A stretch of 56,150 nt of DNA from UBA2387 sp019454665 (lineage in GTDB: Bacteria > Armatimonadota > Fimbriimonadia > Fimbriimonadales > Fimbriimonadaceae). Location of the stretch: positions 1 through 56,150 of the forward strand of contig BTVX01000022.1 in assembly GCA_045862995.1 (NCBI GenBank), written 5' to 3'. The position numbers and the translations under genes are program-made. The notes beneath the pieces were generated by a model, which was not told the origin of the DNA, did no database searches, and saw only the letters and a list, made by a program, of their open reading frames with translations. Positions 35,903-44,000 of the stretch are shown in pieces (the first letter of the stretch is position 1; the number at the start of each line of letters is the position of its first letter).

Positions 35903-35937
35903 TCGGCTTGCCGCCGAAACCCCGCCGCTTCGGCGGA

Positions 35938-38046
35938 CTACTCCTTGATGCCCCACTGCCACAGCAGGAAGGCGTAGTCGAACGCCGTTTCCTTGATGGC
36001 CTCGTACCGACCGCTCGCGCCGCCGTGGCCCGCGGCCATGTTCGTCTTCAACATCAGCACGTTGTCCCCGATCTTGCAGTCCCGCAGCCGGGCCACCCAC
36101 TTGGCGGGCTCCCAGTACATGACCTGCGAGTCGTTCAGCGACGTGTTCACCAGAAGGTTCGGGTAGTTCAGGGCGCCCACGTTGGTGTAGGGGCAGTACT
36201 TGCGCATGTAGGCGTACTCGTCGGGCTTGTTGGGGTTGCCCCACTCCAGCCACTCGCCCGTGGTGAGCGGGATCGAGTCGTCGAGCATCGTGTTCAGCAC
36301 GTCCACGAACGGCACATCCACCACAGCGGCCAGGCACAGGTCTGGACGGAGGTTGAGGACTGCGCCCATGAGCAACCCGCCCGCGCTGCCGCCGGTCATC
36401 GCCAGCCGCTTGTGCGACGTGTAGCCGATCTTCACCAGGTGGTCGGCGCAGTCAATGAAGTCGAAGAACGTGTTCATCTTCTTCATCATCTTGCCGTCGT
36501 CGTGCCACTTCGTGCCCATTTCGCCGCCTCCCCGGATGTGGGCCGTGGCGTAGATCACGCCCCGGTCGAGCAGGCTCAGCCGCGAGATGGAGAACCCGGG
36601 GAACGACGGCGCGCCGTAGGAGCCATAGGCGTCCAGGTACAGGGGCGTGTTCGGCCCCGGCTTGGTCGTCCGCTTGTACACCAGGCTGATCGGCACCTTG
36701 ACGCCGTCGCGCGCCGTGGCGTAGTGAAGTTCCGAAACGTAGTCGCGCGAATCGAACCCGCCGAGGACCGGGGTCGCTTTGAGCAAAACCGAATCGTTGC
36801 TCTCCGGGTCGTACTCATAGACCGAGCGGGGCGTTTGGTACGACGTGTAGGAGTAGCGCAGCTTCGTCGCCTTGTAGTCCGGATTGTCGCCCAGCGAGAT
36901 CGTGCAAACCCGCTCCGGCGTTTCGATCTGCTGCGTCCAGTAGTCGGCGAATCGCGTCACGCGTACTCTCGGGAACCCGCCCGCCCGCTCCGAGACGACC
37001 ATATATCGGTCGAAGAGGTCCACACCGGTGAGCATCACGTCGTCGCGGTGCGGGATGAGTTCCTTCCACTGGTCGCGCGCGGGGTTGGCGGCCGGCACCG
37101 ACACCAGGCGGAAGTTGCGGCCCTTGTCGTTCGTCCGGATGTAGAACGTGCCGTTGCGGTGCTCGACGTCGTACTCGTGGTTGTCCTCGCGGGCCAACAC
37201 GACGCTCGGCGCCGCGGTCGGATTGGCCAGCGGAATCGTGCGCACCTCGGTGGTCTCCGAGCTCGCCGAGTGCAGGAACAGATAGTGCCCGTCCCGCGAA
37301 CGCGAAATGTAGAACCAGTACAGCCGGTCCTTCTCCTCGTAGATCGGCGCGGGCTTGGCGCGGGAGCCGAGCACGTAGCGCCAGGCCTTGTGCCACCGCT
37401 TGGCGTCGTCCTCGGTGACGATGAACAACGTCTTGTTGTCCTTGGCCCACTCGACCTGGTTGACCTTGCCCACGCGGTCGGGCAGCAGGCGGCCCGTACG
37501 CAGGTCCTTCACGTAGAGCTGGTACTCGCGAAAGCCCGTGTTGTCCACGGAATACGCCAGCAGGTTGCCGTCGTCGCTCACCTCGAACGCGCCCACCGAC
37601 ATGTACTTCTCGTTCTTGGCCAAGGCGTTGACGTCGAGGAGCACCTGCTCCGGCGCGTCCATCGTCCCTGTCCGGCGGCAGTAGATCGGATAATCCTTGC
37701 CCTTCTCGGTGCGCGTGTAGTACCAGTGTCCGCGGTCGAAGACGGGCACCTCGAGGTCGGTCTCTTGGATGCGGCTCACGATCTCGGCGTAGAGCTTGTC
37801 TTGCAGGGCCTTGGTGGGAGCCATCACCGACTGGGTGTACGCGTTCTCGGCCTCGAGGTAGGCGATGACCTCCTTGTCGGTCTTCTTCTGCAGCCAACGG
37901 TAGTCGTCCACGCGTCGGTCGCCGTGGAGTTCGGAGACGACGGGGACCTTCTTGGCCTTGGGTGGCGTGGCTTTGCCTGGGTCGAGCTGGGCCACGGCCA
38001 AGGCCACCGGCACCAGAAGCAGGACCAACGTGAGGGGTTCGCGCAT
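35938..38046 (-). CDS. ptrB: exported oligopeptidase B-like serine peptidase (family S9A)
   Basis: A 702-residue prolyl-oligopeptidase-fold enzyme. The N-terminal beta propeller (~70-420) is followed by the alpha/beta-hydrolase domain with triad Ser554 (TGGSAGG), Asp639 (LNDSQV) and His674 (AGHGG). VPFVDVLNTMLD and TTGEWLEWGNP match oligopeptidase B, which cuts after basic residues in short peptides. Unlike the cytoplasmic E. coli enzyme it starts with a clear signal peptide (MREPLTLVLLLVPVALAVAQ), so it acts outside the inner membrane. CATAAT lies 6 bases before the ATG. Confidence 0.92.
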   Translation of the reverse strand: MREPLTLVLLLVPVALAVAQLDPGKATPPKAKKVPVVSELHGDRRVDDYRWLQKKTDKEVIAYLEAENAYTQSVMAPTKALQDKLYAEIVSRIQETDLEVPVFDRGHWYYTRTEKGKDYPIYCRRTGTMDAPEQVLLDVNALAKNEKYMSVGAFEVSDDGNLLAYSVDNTGFREYQLYVKDLRTGRLLPDRVGKVNQVEWAKDNKTLFIVTEDDAKRWHKAWRYVLGSRAKPAPIYEEKDRLYWFYISRSRDGHYLFLHSASSETTEVRTIPLANPTAAPSVVLAREDNHEYDVEHRNGTFYIRTNDKGRNFRLVSVPAANPARDQWKELIPHRDDVMLTGVDLFDRYMVVSERAGGFPRVRVTRFADYWTQQIETPERVCTISLGDNPDYKATKLRYSYTSYQTPRSVYEYDPESNDSVLLKATPVLGGFDSRDYVSELHYATARDGVKVPISLVYKRTTKPGPNTPLYLDAYGSYGAPSFPGFSISRLSLLDRGVIYATAHIRGGGEMGTKWHDDGKMMKKMNTFFDFIDCADHLVKIGYTSHKRLAMTGGSAGGLLMGAVLNLRPDLCLAAVVDVPFVDVLNTMLDDSIPLTTGEWLEWGNPNKPDEYAYMRKYCPYTNVGALNYPNLLVNTSLNDSQVMYWEPAKWVARLRDCKIGDNVLMLKTNMAAGHGGASGRYEAIKETAFDYAFLLWQWGIKE

Positions 38047-38102
38047 GTCGCGATTATGTACGCGCCGCCCGACGCGGGACGTTCCGGGCCAGAATTCCGG
38101 TG

Positions 38103-38516
38103 ATGGAAGATGTGCGCGTGTCCACCGATCTCGCCGATGTGGACGTGGACCTGCTGTGCGAATGGCTCGCCGAGGCGTATTGGTCCCGGTCCCGCTCCCG
38201 CGAGACCATCGAGCGGAGCCTTGCGGGTTCCCTGTGCTTCTCGGCGCACGCCGAGGGCCGCATGGTGGGCTTCGCTCGCGTGGTTACGGACTTCGCCACG
38301 TTCGCCTGGCTGTGCGACGTGGTCGTGGACCCGGGGTGCCGAGGCCGGGGCGTGGGAGCCCGCCTGGTCTCGGAAGCGATGGATCACCCCGACCTGCAGA
38401 CCGTGCGCTGGATGCTCGGCACGCGGGACGCCCATTCGCTCTACGAGCGGTTCGGCTTCGCAACCTCCACCGAGCCCGACCGCTGGATGACCAAGGGCTT
38501 CGCCAGCCGGTTCTAG
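38103..38516 (+). CDS. GNAT family N-acetyltransferase
   Basis: A 137-residue protein with the GNAT acetyl-CoA site: CDVVVDPGCRGRGVGARLV is motif A (R/Q-x-x-G-x-G/A), and SLYERFGFA is the late motif. The substrate is unknown. ATGs at 38100 and 38103 are both possible. It is divergent from ptrB. Confidence 0.88.
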   Translation: MEDVRVSTDLADVDVDLLCEWLAEAYWSRSRSRETIERSLAGSLCFSAHAEGRMVGFARVVTDFATFAWLCDVVVDPGCRGRGVGARLVSEAMDHPDLQTVRWMLGTRDAHSLYERFGFATSTEPDRWMTKGFASRF

Positions 38517-38586
38517 GGGGTGGCGGTCTCGGATGGCCCGGTCACGGCGCGACCGTCCGGCCCGCCGAGACGCCCGGAACGAACAT

Positions 38587-38621
38587 GAGAAACCCCGCCT
38601 CACCAAGAGAGGAGGCGGGGT
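38587..38621 (-). terminator. intrinsic terminator after the twin lipoprotein genes
   Basis: 10-bp stem ACCCCGCCTC/GAGGCGGGGT with a 10-base loop. On the minus strand it is followed by TTTCTC, 28 bases beyond the second lipoprotein stop. Confidence 0.7.
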
Positions 38622-38648
38622 CCGGCGAGACCGGTCAGAAGCGACGGG

Positions 38649-38825
38649 TCAGTTGTCGATGCCATCCACGGGCATCGGCGCGGGCCGACCGCCGCCCTTG
38701 ACGTTCTTCATGGCGTCCCGGTCGGCTTGAGTGATCTCGATCTGCTGGGGCGGCGGTTCACCGCAGCCGGCGAGGACGACGATCAGGCCAAAGACGAGCA
38801 CGAACAAGGCAAGAGTGGATCGCAT
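38649..38825 (-). CDS. small lipoprotein, twin B
   Basis: A 58-residue protein with a signal segment ending in lipobox LAGC (Cys21), a short polar stretch with ITQADRDAMKNV, a glycine patch and the tail APMPVDGIDN. It has the same length, Cys position and tail pattern as the gene at 38842, so the two are tandem paralogues 16 bases apart. It follows a prepilin gene. Function is unknown; membrane anchoring by Lgt is expected. Confidence 0.75.
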   Translation of the reverse strand: MRSTLALFVLVFGLIVVLAGCGEPPPQQIEITQADRDAMKNVKGGGRPAPMPVDGIDN

Positions 38826-38841
38826 GGGGGAAACCTCGGGT

Positions 38842-39018
38842 CTAGTTGTCGACGCCCTCGGTGGGCATCGGCGCGGCGGTGCCGCCTTGTTTTTGAACGT
38901 TGGCCGACTTGGCCTTGTCCTCTTCGGTGATGTTGACGGTGCCTTCGCCGTCTCGGCACCCGAGTGCAGAGAAGACGGTGGCCAGTAGCAGAAGCAGGGT
39001 GAAGATGGATGTTCTCAT
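38842..39018 (-). CDS. small lipoprotein, twin A
   Basis: A 58-residue protein with lipobox SALGC (Cys21), the segment ITEEDKAKSANV, GGTA and the tail APMPTEGVDN. GGAGG lies 6 bases before the ATG, a strong ribosome site that fixes this start over a longer reading to 39060. It sits 69 bases after the prepilin stop with a strong hairpin between. It is a paralogue of the next gene and resembles the lipoprotein at 1943-2149. Confidence 0.78.
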   Translation of the reverse strand: MRTSIFTLLLLLATVFSALGCRDGEGTVNITEEDKAKSANVQKQGGTAAPMPTEGVDN

Positions 39019-39033
39019 ATCGCCTCCATGAGA

Positions 39034-39065
39034 AAGTCTTGCCCCCCGTTGGGGGAGCAAGACTT
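39034..39065 (-). terminator. strong hairpin between prepilin and twin lipoproteins
   Basis: Arms AAGTCTTGC/GCAAGACTT plus an inner CCCCC/GGGGG give ~14 bp, followed on the minus strand by only a weak T tract (TTTCTC). It is probably a partial terminator or mRNA 3' stabiliser, so that prepilin is made in excess of the lipoproteins. Confidence 0.65.
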
Positions 39066-39087
39066 GTCTCGCGTCACGCCAACGGGA

Positions 39088-40044
39088 TTAGCCGTTGCCG
39101 ATGTCGCACTGGACCTCGGTGTAGTTGAACTCCGAGTCCGGTCGGAAGAAGCCCGGGTAGAAGATCGTCCCGTTCTTCGTGCCGCCCGGCTGGACGCAGT
39201 CGGTCATCCAGTAGGGAACGCCAGCGCCACCGCGGCCGTCCTCAAAAGCCGACCAAGCGTGGTCATTGGTCATGACCTTGGCCGTGCTCCACTCGGGGGC
39301 GTTGATGTTGCGGAACTTCGCGGACGTGTCCGTCGCGACGAAGTGCATGCCTCGGCCATAGACCCACGTGGTGAATCCGTTGGCGAAGCCCCACCAGACG
39401 TAGCCGTAGTCCGTCGGACCGCCGGCGACCGGCGAAGCGGTCGGGTTGAAGCGGCAAGGACCAGCGGCCGTGCACCACAGCTGCGGGCTCGTGATCGCGA
39501 AGCCGTCCATGTTCTGTTTGAACATACCCGCCCACAGGAGCGGAAGCTTCGACGGCTGGGCGACGGCGGTGACGCCCCAGCCGTGCAGCATGCCGTTCAT
39601 GGACATGCCGACGGAAGCCGTTGCGGTCGTCGCCAGCGCGTAGTTGGTGTTGAGGCGGTACTTGCTGACGCCCGTCTGAGAAGCGATTTCAAGGCTCTTC
39701 AGGTAGGGGATCGTCGAAGAGGCCCACATCTGGGCGTCTTCGCTGCGTCGCGGCTCCACGTTGTGGATACCGTTGTTCTGCCAGCCCGCGGGGACGCGGT
39801 GCCAGAAGTTCCAACGGGCCTGGCCCGTCGCGCCGTCCGTGCCGAACGCCAGCGGGAAGCTGTCGTCATTGTCGGCCGTGTAGAGCAGGATGCCGGTGCC
39901 GGTCTGCTTGTAGTTGCTGAGGGCCGTCGTCTTCTTCGCCGATTCTTTCGCTTGCGCGTAGACCGGGAAGAGCATGGCCGCCAGGATCGCGATGATCGCG
40001 ATAACGACGAGGAGCTCGATGAGGGTAAAGGCTCTGCGTTTCAA
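39088..40044 (-). CDS. type IV-like prepilin / pseudopilin (H-X9-DG family)
   Basis: A 318-residue protein starting MKRRAFTLIELL with the same hydrophobic helix as the prepilin at 2134, so residues 4-35 are nearly identical while the globular parts have diverged. The body is Trp- and Asn-rich with TADNDDSFPLAFG and a late GMHFVATDTSAKF segment. The start is TTG at 40044, 12 bases after GGAGG; no ATG fits. It is followed by two tiny lipoprotein genes. Confidence 0.87.
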   Translation of the reverse strand: MKRRAFTLIELLVVIAIIAILAAMLFPVYAQAKESAKKTTALSNYKQTGTGILLYTADNDDSFPLAFGTDGATGQARWNFWHRVPAGWQNNGIHNVEPRRSEDAQMWASSTIPYLKSLEIASQTGVSKYRLNTNYALATTATASVGMSMNGMLHGWGVTAVAQPSKLPLLWAGMFKQNMDGFAITSPQLWCTAAGPCRFNPTASPVAGGPTDYGYVWWGFANGFTTWVYGRGMHFVATDTSAKFRNINAPEWSTAKVMTNDHAWSAFEDGRGGAGVPYWMTDCVQPGGTKNGTIFYPGFFRPDSEFNYTEVQCDIGNG

Positions 40045-40085
40045 GATGTGCTAGGACCTCCGAAAGGAATGCAAATAGCTAAGAC

Positions 40086-40115
40086 AGTCTACGCCAACTC
40101 CGCCGGGAATTCCAA
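40086..40115 (-). promoter_or_regulatory. possible promoter of the second prepilin
   Basis: Minus strand TTGGAA (40110-40115) and TAGACT (40086-40091) with an 18-base spacer, about 40 bases before the TTG start. Confidence 0.35.
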
Positions 40116-40214
40116 CATTTTCCGGAACTTTTCTGCGGCGCGGCTGAATTCGACCGCTCGGCTCTGATCGTTCAGAATCCGTTTCAGCCTGAAAAGTTCC
40201 CCGAGAAGGCTAGA

Positions 40215-42542
40215 ATGACGATGGCGATGAAGCTTCGACAGGCGGCGATCGGGCTGGCCGTGGCGGCACCCTGGGTGTTGGCGGCCACGACATGGCAACA
40301 GGCGGCGGCGACGCCCCCCGACTACGTGCGCGACATCGAGCCCATCCTGCGCGCCTCGTGCTGGTCGTGCCACGGCGCCGACGTCCAACTCGGCGACCTT
40401 AGGCTCGACACGCCCGATGGCATCGCCCGTGCCGTCATCGCCGGCGACCCCGTGAAGAGCGAACTCGTCCGCCGCATCAAGGGCCTCGACGGCAAGCCCC
40501 GCATGCCGATGGGCTTCGCACCGCTCAAACCCGCCGAAATCGCCGCGATCGAAGCGTGGATCCGCGCCGGCGCCAAGACCGACGGCGCCAAACCCACCAA
40601 GCACTGGGCGTACCAGGCGCCGACGCGCCCCGCACCCCCCAACGCCGGCGCGGACTGGGCGCGGAACGCCGTGGATCGGTTCGTCGCGCGTGCTCTGGAC
40701 GATCGCGGCCTCAAGCCCAACCCCGAAGCCGACCGCGCCACGCTGTGCCGCCGCGTGTACCTCGACCTGCTCGGCCTGCCGCCCACCCTGCGCGAATTGG
40801 AGACCTTCCTCGCCGACACGCGCCCGGACGCCTACGAACGCCTCGTGGATCGGCTGCTCGAATCGCCCCACTACGGCGAGAAGATGGCGCAGCACTGGCT
40901 CGACCTCGCCCGCTACGCCGACACCGACGGTTACGAGGCCGACTTCCGCCGCACGATCTGGCCTTACCGCGACTGGGTCATCCGCGCCTTCAACCAGGAC
41001 ATGCCGTTCGATCGGTTCACCATCGAGCAGATCGCCGGCGACCTGTTGCCCAACCCCTCGCGCGATCAACTCGTCGCCACGGGCTTCCACCGCAACACGA
41101 TGACCAACCGCGAAGGCGGCGTGGACCAAGGCGAACAACGGTGGCTGACGCTCGTGGACCGAGTCGGCACCACAGGCACCGTTTGGTTGGCCTCGACGCT
41201 GGCGTGCGCCCAGTGCCACGACCACAAGTACGATCCCGTCTCGATCGAAGAGTTCTACAAGATGTTGGCGTTCTTCGAGACGTCGGACGAGCCGGACCTC
41301 TCGATGGACCCCGAGGCATCCGCACGCAAAGCCGAACTGGACCGCCGGATCGCCGAACTCGAAGCGTCGCTGGCCAAACTCAAACGCGACGACGAGGTCT
41401 ACAAGGCCGCCGAAGCCGCCCTCAAGGCCGTCCGAGACCAAGCCGCCGCGCTCGCTCCGCCCACGACGATGATCCTGCGCGAGCGTCCCGGGCAGTATCC
41501 CCCCGCCACGCCCATCCGTCTGAAGGGCACTTACCTGCTGCCCGACAAGATGGTGGTGGCGGGCACGCCGAAGTTCCTTCAGCCCATGGCACCCGGCGAT
41601 CCTGCGAACCGTCTGGGGTTGGCCCGATGGCTGGTGAGCGACGACAACCCGTTGACCGCTCGCGTGTTCGTGAACCGCTTGTGGCAGCAGATCTTCGGGC
41701 GCGCGATCGTCGAGACGCCCGAGGACTTCGGCCTGCGCGCAGCCAAGCCGAGCCACCCCGAATTGCTCGATTGGCTGGCCACCGAGTTCATGGCCGGGGA
41801 TTGGCGCATCAAGCGGCTGATGCGGGTGATCGTCACATCGGCGACCTACCGGCAGTCGTCGTCGGCATCGGCGGCGAAACGAGCCGCCGACCCGGAAAAC
41901 ATGTGGCTCTCGTGGTTCCCCCGACAACGGTTGCCGGCGGAATCGGTTCGCGATGCGGGTCTGGTCGCCTCAGGCTTGCTCAGCCGCAAGGTGGGCGGGC
42001 CGAGCGTCATGCCCTATCAACCCGAGGGCATCTGGGATCTGCCGTACAACGGCGACCAGTGGCGCATCAGCGAAGGCGAGGACCGCTACCGCAGAGGTTT
42101 GTATACGTTTTGGCGTAGAACCGCACCTTATCCGATGTTCATGGCGTTCGACGCCGTGAGCCGCGAGGCGTGTACGGTGAACCGCGTCAACACCAACACC
42201 CCGCTGCAGGCGCTGGCCCTGCTCAACGACGAGGCCGCGATGGTGAATGCCCGCGCGCTTGCCAAAGCGATGCTCGCCGAGGGCGGAACGAACGTGGAAT
42301 CGCGGCTGCGCCACGGGTTCCGACGGTGCACGTCGCGCCAGCCCACCGCCGCCGAACTGATGGAAGTCGCGGGCCTGTTCGCCCGCCGCCTGAAAGCCTA
42401 TGAAGCAGACGCCGAGGCCGCCAAGAAGGCCGCCGACAGCGCCGAGCCGTTCCCGCACAGCGCCTCGCTGGCCGAAAGCGCCGCCTACGTCCTCGCCGCC
42501 AACGTGCTGCTCAACCTCGACGAAACGATCACCAAGGACTGA
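40215..42542 (+). CDS. planctomycete-type cytochrome, DUF1549/DUF1553 protein
   Basis: A 775-residue exported protein with a signal segment near 6-33, then a cytochrome domain with haem motif CWSCH (C49, C52, H53). DUF1549 follows (PRDWVIRAFNQDMPFDRF-like region and a second haem-like motif CAQCH at 331-335), a short coiled coil (~370-420) and DUF1553 (YTFWRRTAPYP, NTPLQALALLNDEA). These proteins are paired with DUF1501 proteins in Planctomycetes and relatives; the role is unproven, and redox-linked polymer breakdown is suggested. The start could be the ATG at 40215, 40221 or 40227; TAGAAT overlaps the first. Confidence 0.9.
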   Translation: MTMAMKLRQAAIGLAVAAPWVLAATTWQQAAATPPDYVRDIEPILRASCWSCHGADVQLGDLRLDTPDGIARAVIAGDPVKSELVRRIKGLDGKPRMPMGFAPLKPAEIAAIEAWIRAGAKTDGAKPTKHWAYQAPTRPAPPNAGADWARNAVDRFVARALDDRGLKPNPEADRATLCRRVYLDLLGLPPTLRELETFLADTRPDAYERLVDRLLESPHYGEKMAQHWLDLARYADTDGYEADFRRTIWPYRDWVIRAFNQDMPFDRFTIEQIAGDLLPNPSRDQLVATGFHRNTMTNREGGVDQGEQRWLTLVDRVGTTGTVWLASTLACAQCHDHKYDPVSIEEFYKMLAFFETSDEPDLSMDPEASARKAELDRRIAELEASLAKLKRDDEVYKAAEAALKAVRDQAAALAPPTTMILRERPGQYPPATPIRLKGTYLLPDKMVVAGTPKFLQPMAPGDPANRLGLARWLVSDDNPLTARVFVNRLWQQIFGRAIVETPEDFGLRAAKPSHPELLDWLATEFMAGDWRIKRLMRVIVTSATYRQSSSASAAKRAADPENMWLSWFPRQRLPAESVRDAGLVASGLLSRKVGGPSVMPYQPEGIWDLPYNGDQWRISEGEDRYRRGLYTFWRRTAPYPMFMAFDAVSREACTVNRVNTNTPLQALALLNDEAAMVNARALAKAMLAEGGTNVESRLRHGFRRCTSRQPTAAELMEVAGLFARRLKAYEADAEAAKKAADSAEPFPHSASLAESAAYVLAANVLLNLDETITKD

Positions 42543-42544
42543 CC

Positions 42545-43996
42545 ATGGACGACCTGCTGCTCAACCAAGCCGCCCTTCAAGCCATCACGCGCCGCAGCCT
42601 GCTCAAGACGGCGGGGTACGGAATCGGTTCGCTCGCCCTCTCGGCGCTGCTCCGGGAGTCGGGGTGGGCGCAAGACCGCAAGGACCCGCTCGCGCCCAAG
42701 GCCCCCCACTTCGCGCCGAAGGCCAAGTCCATCATCTACCTGTTCATGGCGGGCGCGCCCAGCCAACTCGACCTGTTCGATGCGAAGCCCGCGTTGACCA
42801 AGTACGACCGGCAAGAATGTCCCGAGGAGTACCTGCGCGGCGAACGGTTCGCGTTCATCAAGGGCGTGCCCAAGCTGCTGGCCTCGCCCTACAAGTTCGC
42901 CCAGCACGGCCAGAGCGGCCAGTGGATCTCCGAACTGTTGCCGCACTTGCCCAAGATCGCCGACGACATCGCGGTCATCCGCACGATGCAGACCGATCAG
43001 TTCAACCACGCGCCCGCACAGTTGTTCATGAACACGGGGTTCCAACTGCCCGGACGCCCCAGCATGGGAAGCTGGCTGACCTACGGCCTGGGCTCGGAGT
43101 GCCACGATCTTCCGGGGTTCGTCGTCCTGGTTTCGGGCCAGAACAACCCCGACGGGGGCAAATCGCTGTGGTCGAGCGGCTTCCTGCCGACGGTCTATCA
43201 GGGCGTCGAGTTTCGTTCCCGAGGCGATGCCGTGCTTTTCGTGGGCAACCCTGCCGGCGTGGACGCCGAGGCGCGGCTGGACACCATCCGCACCATCCAG
43301 GACCTCAACCGCGCCAAACTCCAAGCCGCCGGCGACCCCGAAATAGACACGCGCATCTCCTCGTACGAGATGGCGTACCGCATGCAGACCAGCGTGCCAG
43401 ACCTGATGGACATCGCCAAAGAGTCGGCCGAGACACACGAACTCTACGGCACCTCGCCGGGCAAACCCTCGTTCGCCAACAACTGCCTGCTCGCCCGCAG
43501 ACTGGTCGAACGGGGCGTGCGATTTATACAACTTTATCACCGAGGGTGGGACAGTCACGGCACGGGCGAGGGCGACGACATCATGAAATCGCTGCCCCAA
43601 CGCTGCCGGGAGGTGGACCAAGCCGCGACGGCGCTGGTGCTCGACCTGAAGCAGCGCGGCCTGCTCGATGAGACGCTGGTCGTCTGGGGGGGCGAATTCG
43701 GAAGAACGCCCATGAACGAGGCGCGGAACGGCTCGACGTTCCTCGGTCGCGATCATCACCCGCACGCATTCAGCATCTGGATGGCGGGTGGCGGCATCAA
43801 GCCGGGGCTCTCGTACGGCAAGACCGACGACCTCGGCTACCGCGTCGCCGAGAACCCGGTGCATGTGCACGACTTGAACGCCACGATCTTGCACCAAATG
43901 GGCATTGACCACACGCGGCTGACGTACCGGTACCAAGGCCGCGACTTCCGGCTGACGGACGTTCACGGCAACGTGCTCGAAGGGCTGTTGGCCTAG
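42545..43996 (+). CDS. DUF1501 (sulfatase-like fold) exported protein
   Basis: A 483-residue protein with a twin-arginine-like start (TRRSLLKTAG at 15-24), then the DUF1501 body: FMAGAPSQLDLFD, MGSWLTYGLGSE, FIQLYHRGWDSH and WGGEFGRTPMNE. The family is related to alkaline phosphatase/sulfatase folds. It starts 2 bases after the DUF1549/1553 stop, and the two are a standard pair. It is predicted to be exported folded by Tat. The conserved FIQLYHRG stretch is written with unusual A/T-ending codons. Confidence 0.92.
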   Translation: MDDLLLNQAALQAITRRSLLKTAGYGIGSLALSALLRESGWAQDRKDPLAPKAPHFAPKAKSIIYLFMAGAPSQLDLFDAKPALTKYDRQECPEEYLRGERFAFIKGVPKLLASPYKFAQHGQSGQWISELLPHLPKIADDIAVIRTMQTDQFNHAPAQLFMNTGFQLPGRPSMGSWLTYGLGSECHDLPGFVVLVSGQNNPDGGKSLWSSGFLPTVYQGVEFRSRGDAVLFVGNPAGVDAEARLDTIRTIQDLNRAKLQAAGDPEIDTRISSYEMAYRMQTSVPDLMDIAKESAETHELYGTSPGKPSFANNCLLARRLVERGVRFIQLYHRGWDSHGTGEGDDIMKSLPQRCREVDQAATALVLDLKQRGLLDETLVVWGGEFGRTPMNEARNGSTFLGRDHHPHAFSIWMAGGGIKPGLSYGKTDDLGYRVAENPVHVHDLNATILHQMGIDHTRLTYRYQGRDFRLTDVHGNVLEGLLA

Positions 43997-44000
43997 GATC

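Noticed and set aside
35908..38103. 731-codon plus-strand open frame
   Set aside because: Antisense to ptrB, with Val/Arg/His-rich low-information content and no domain.
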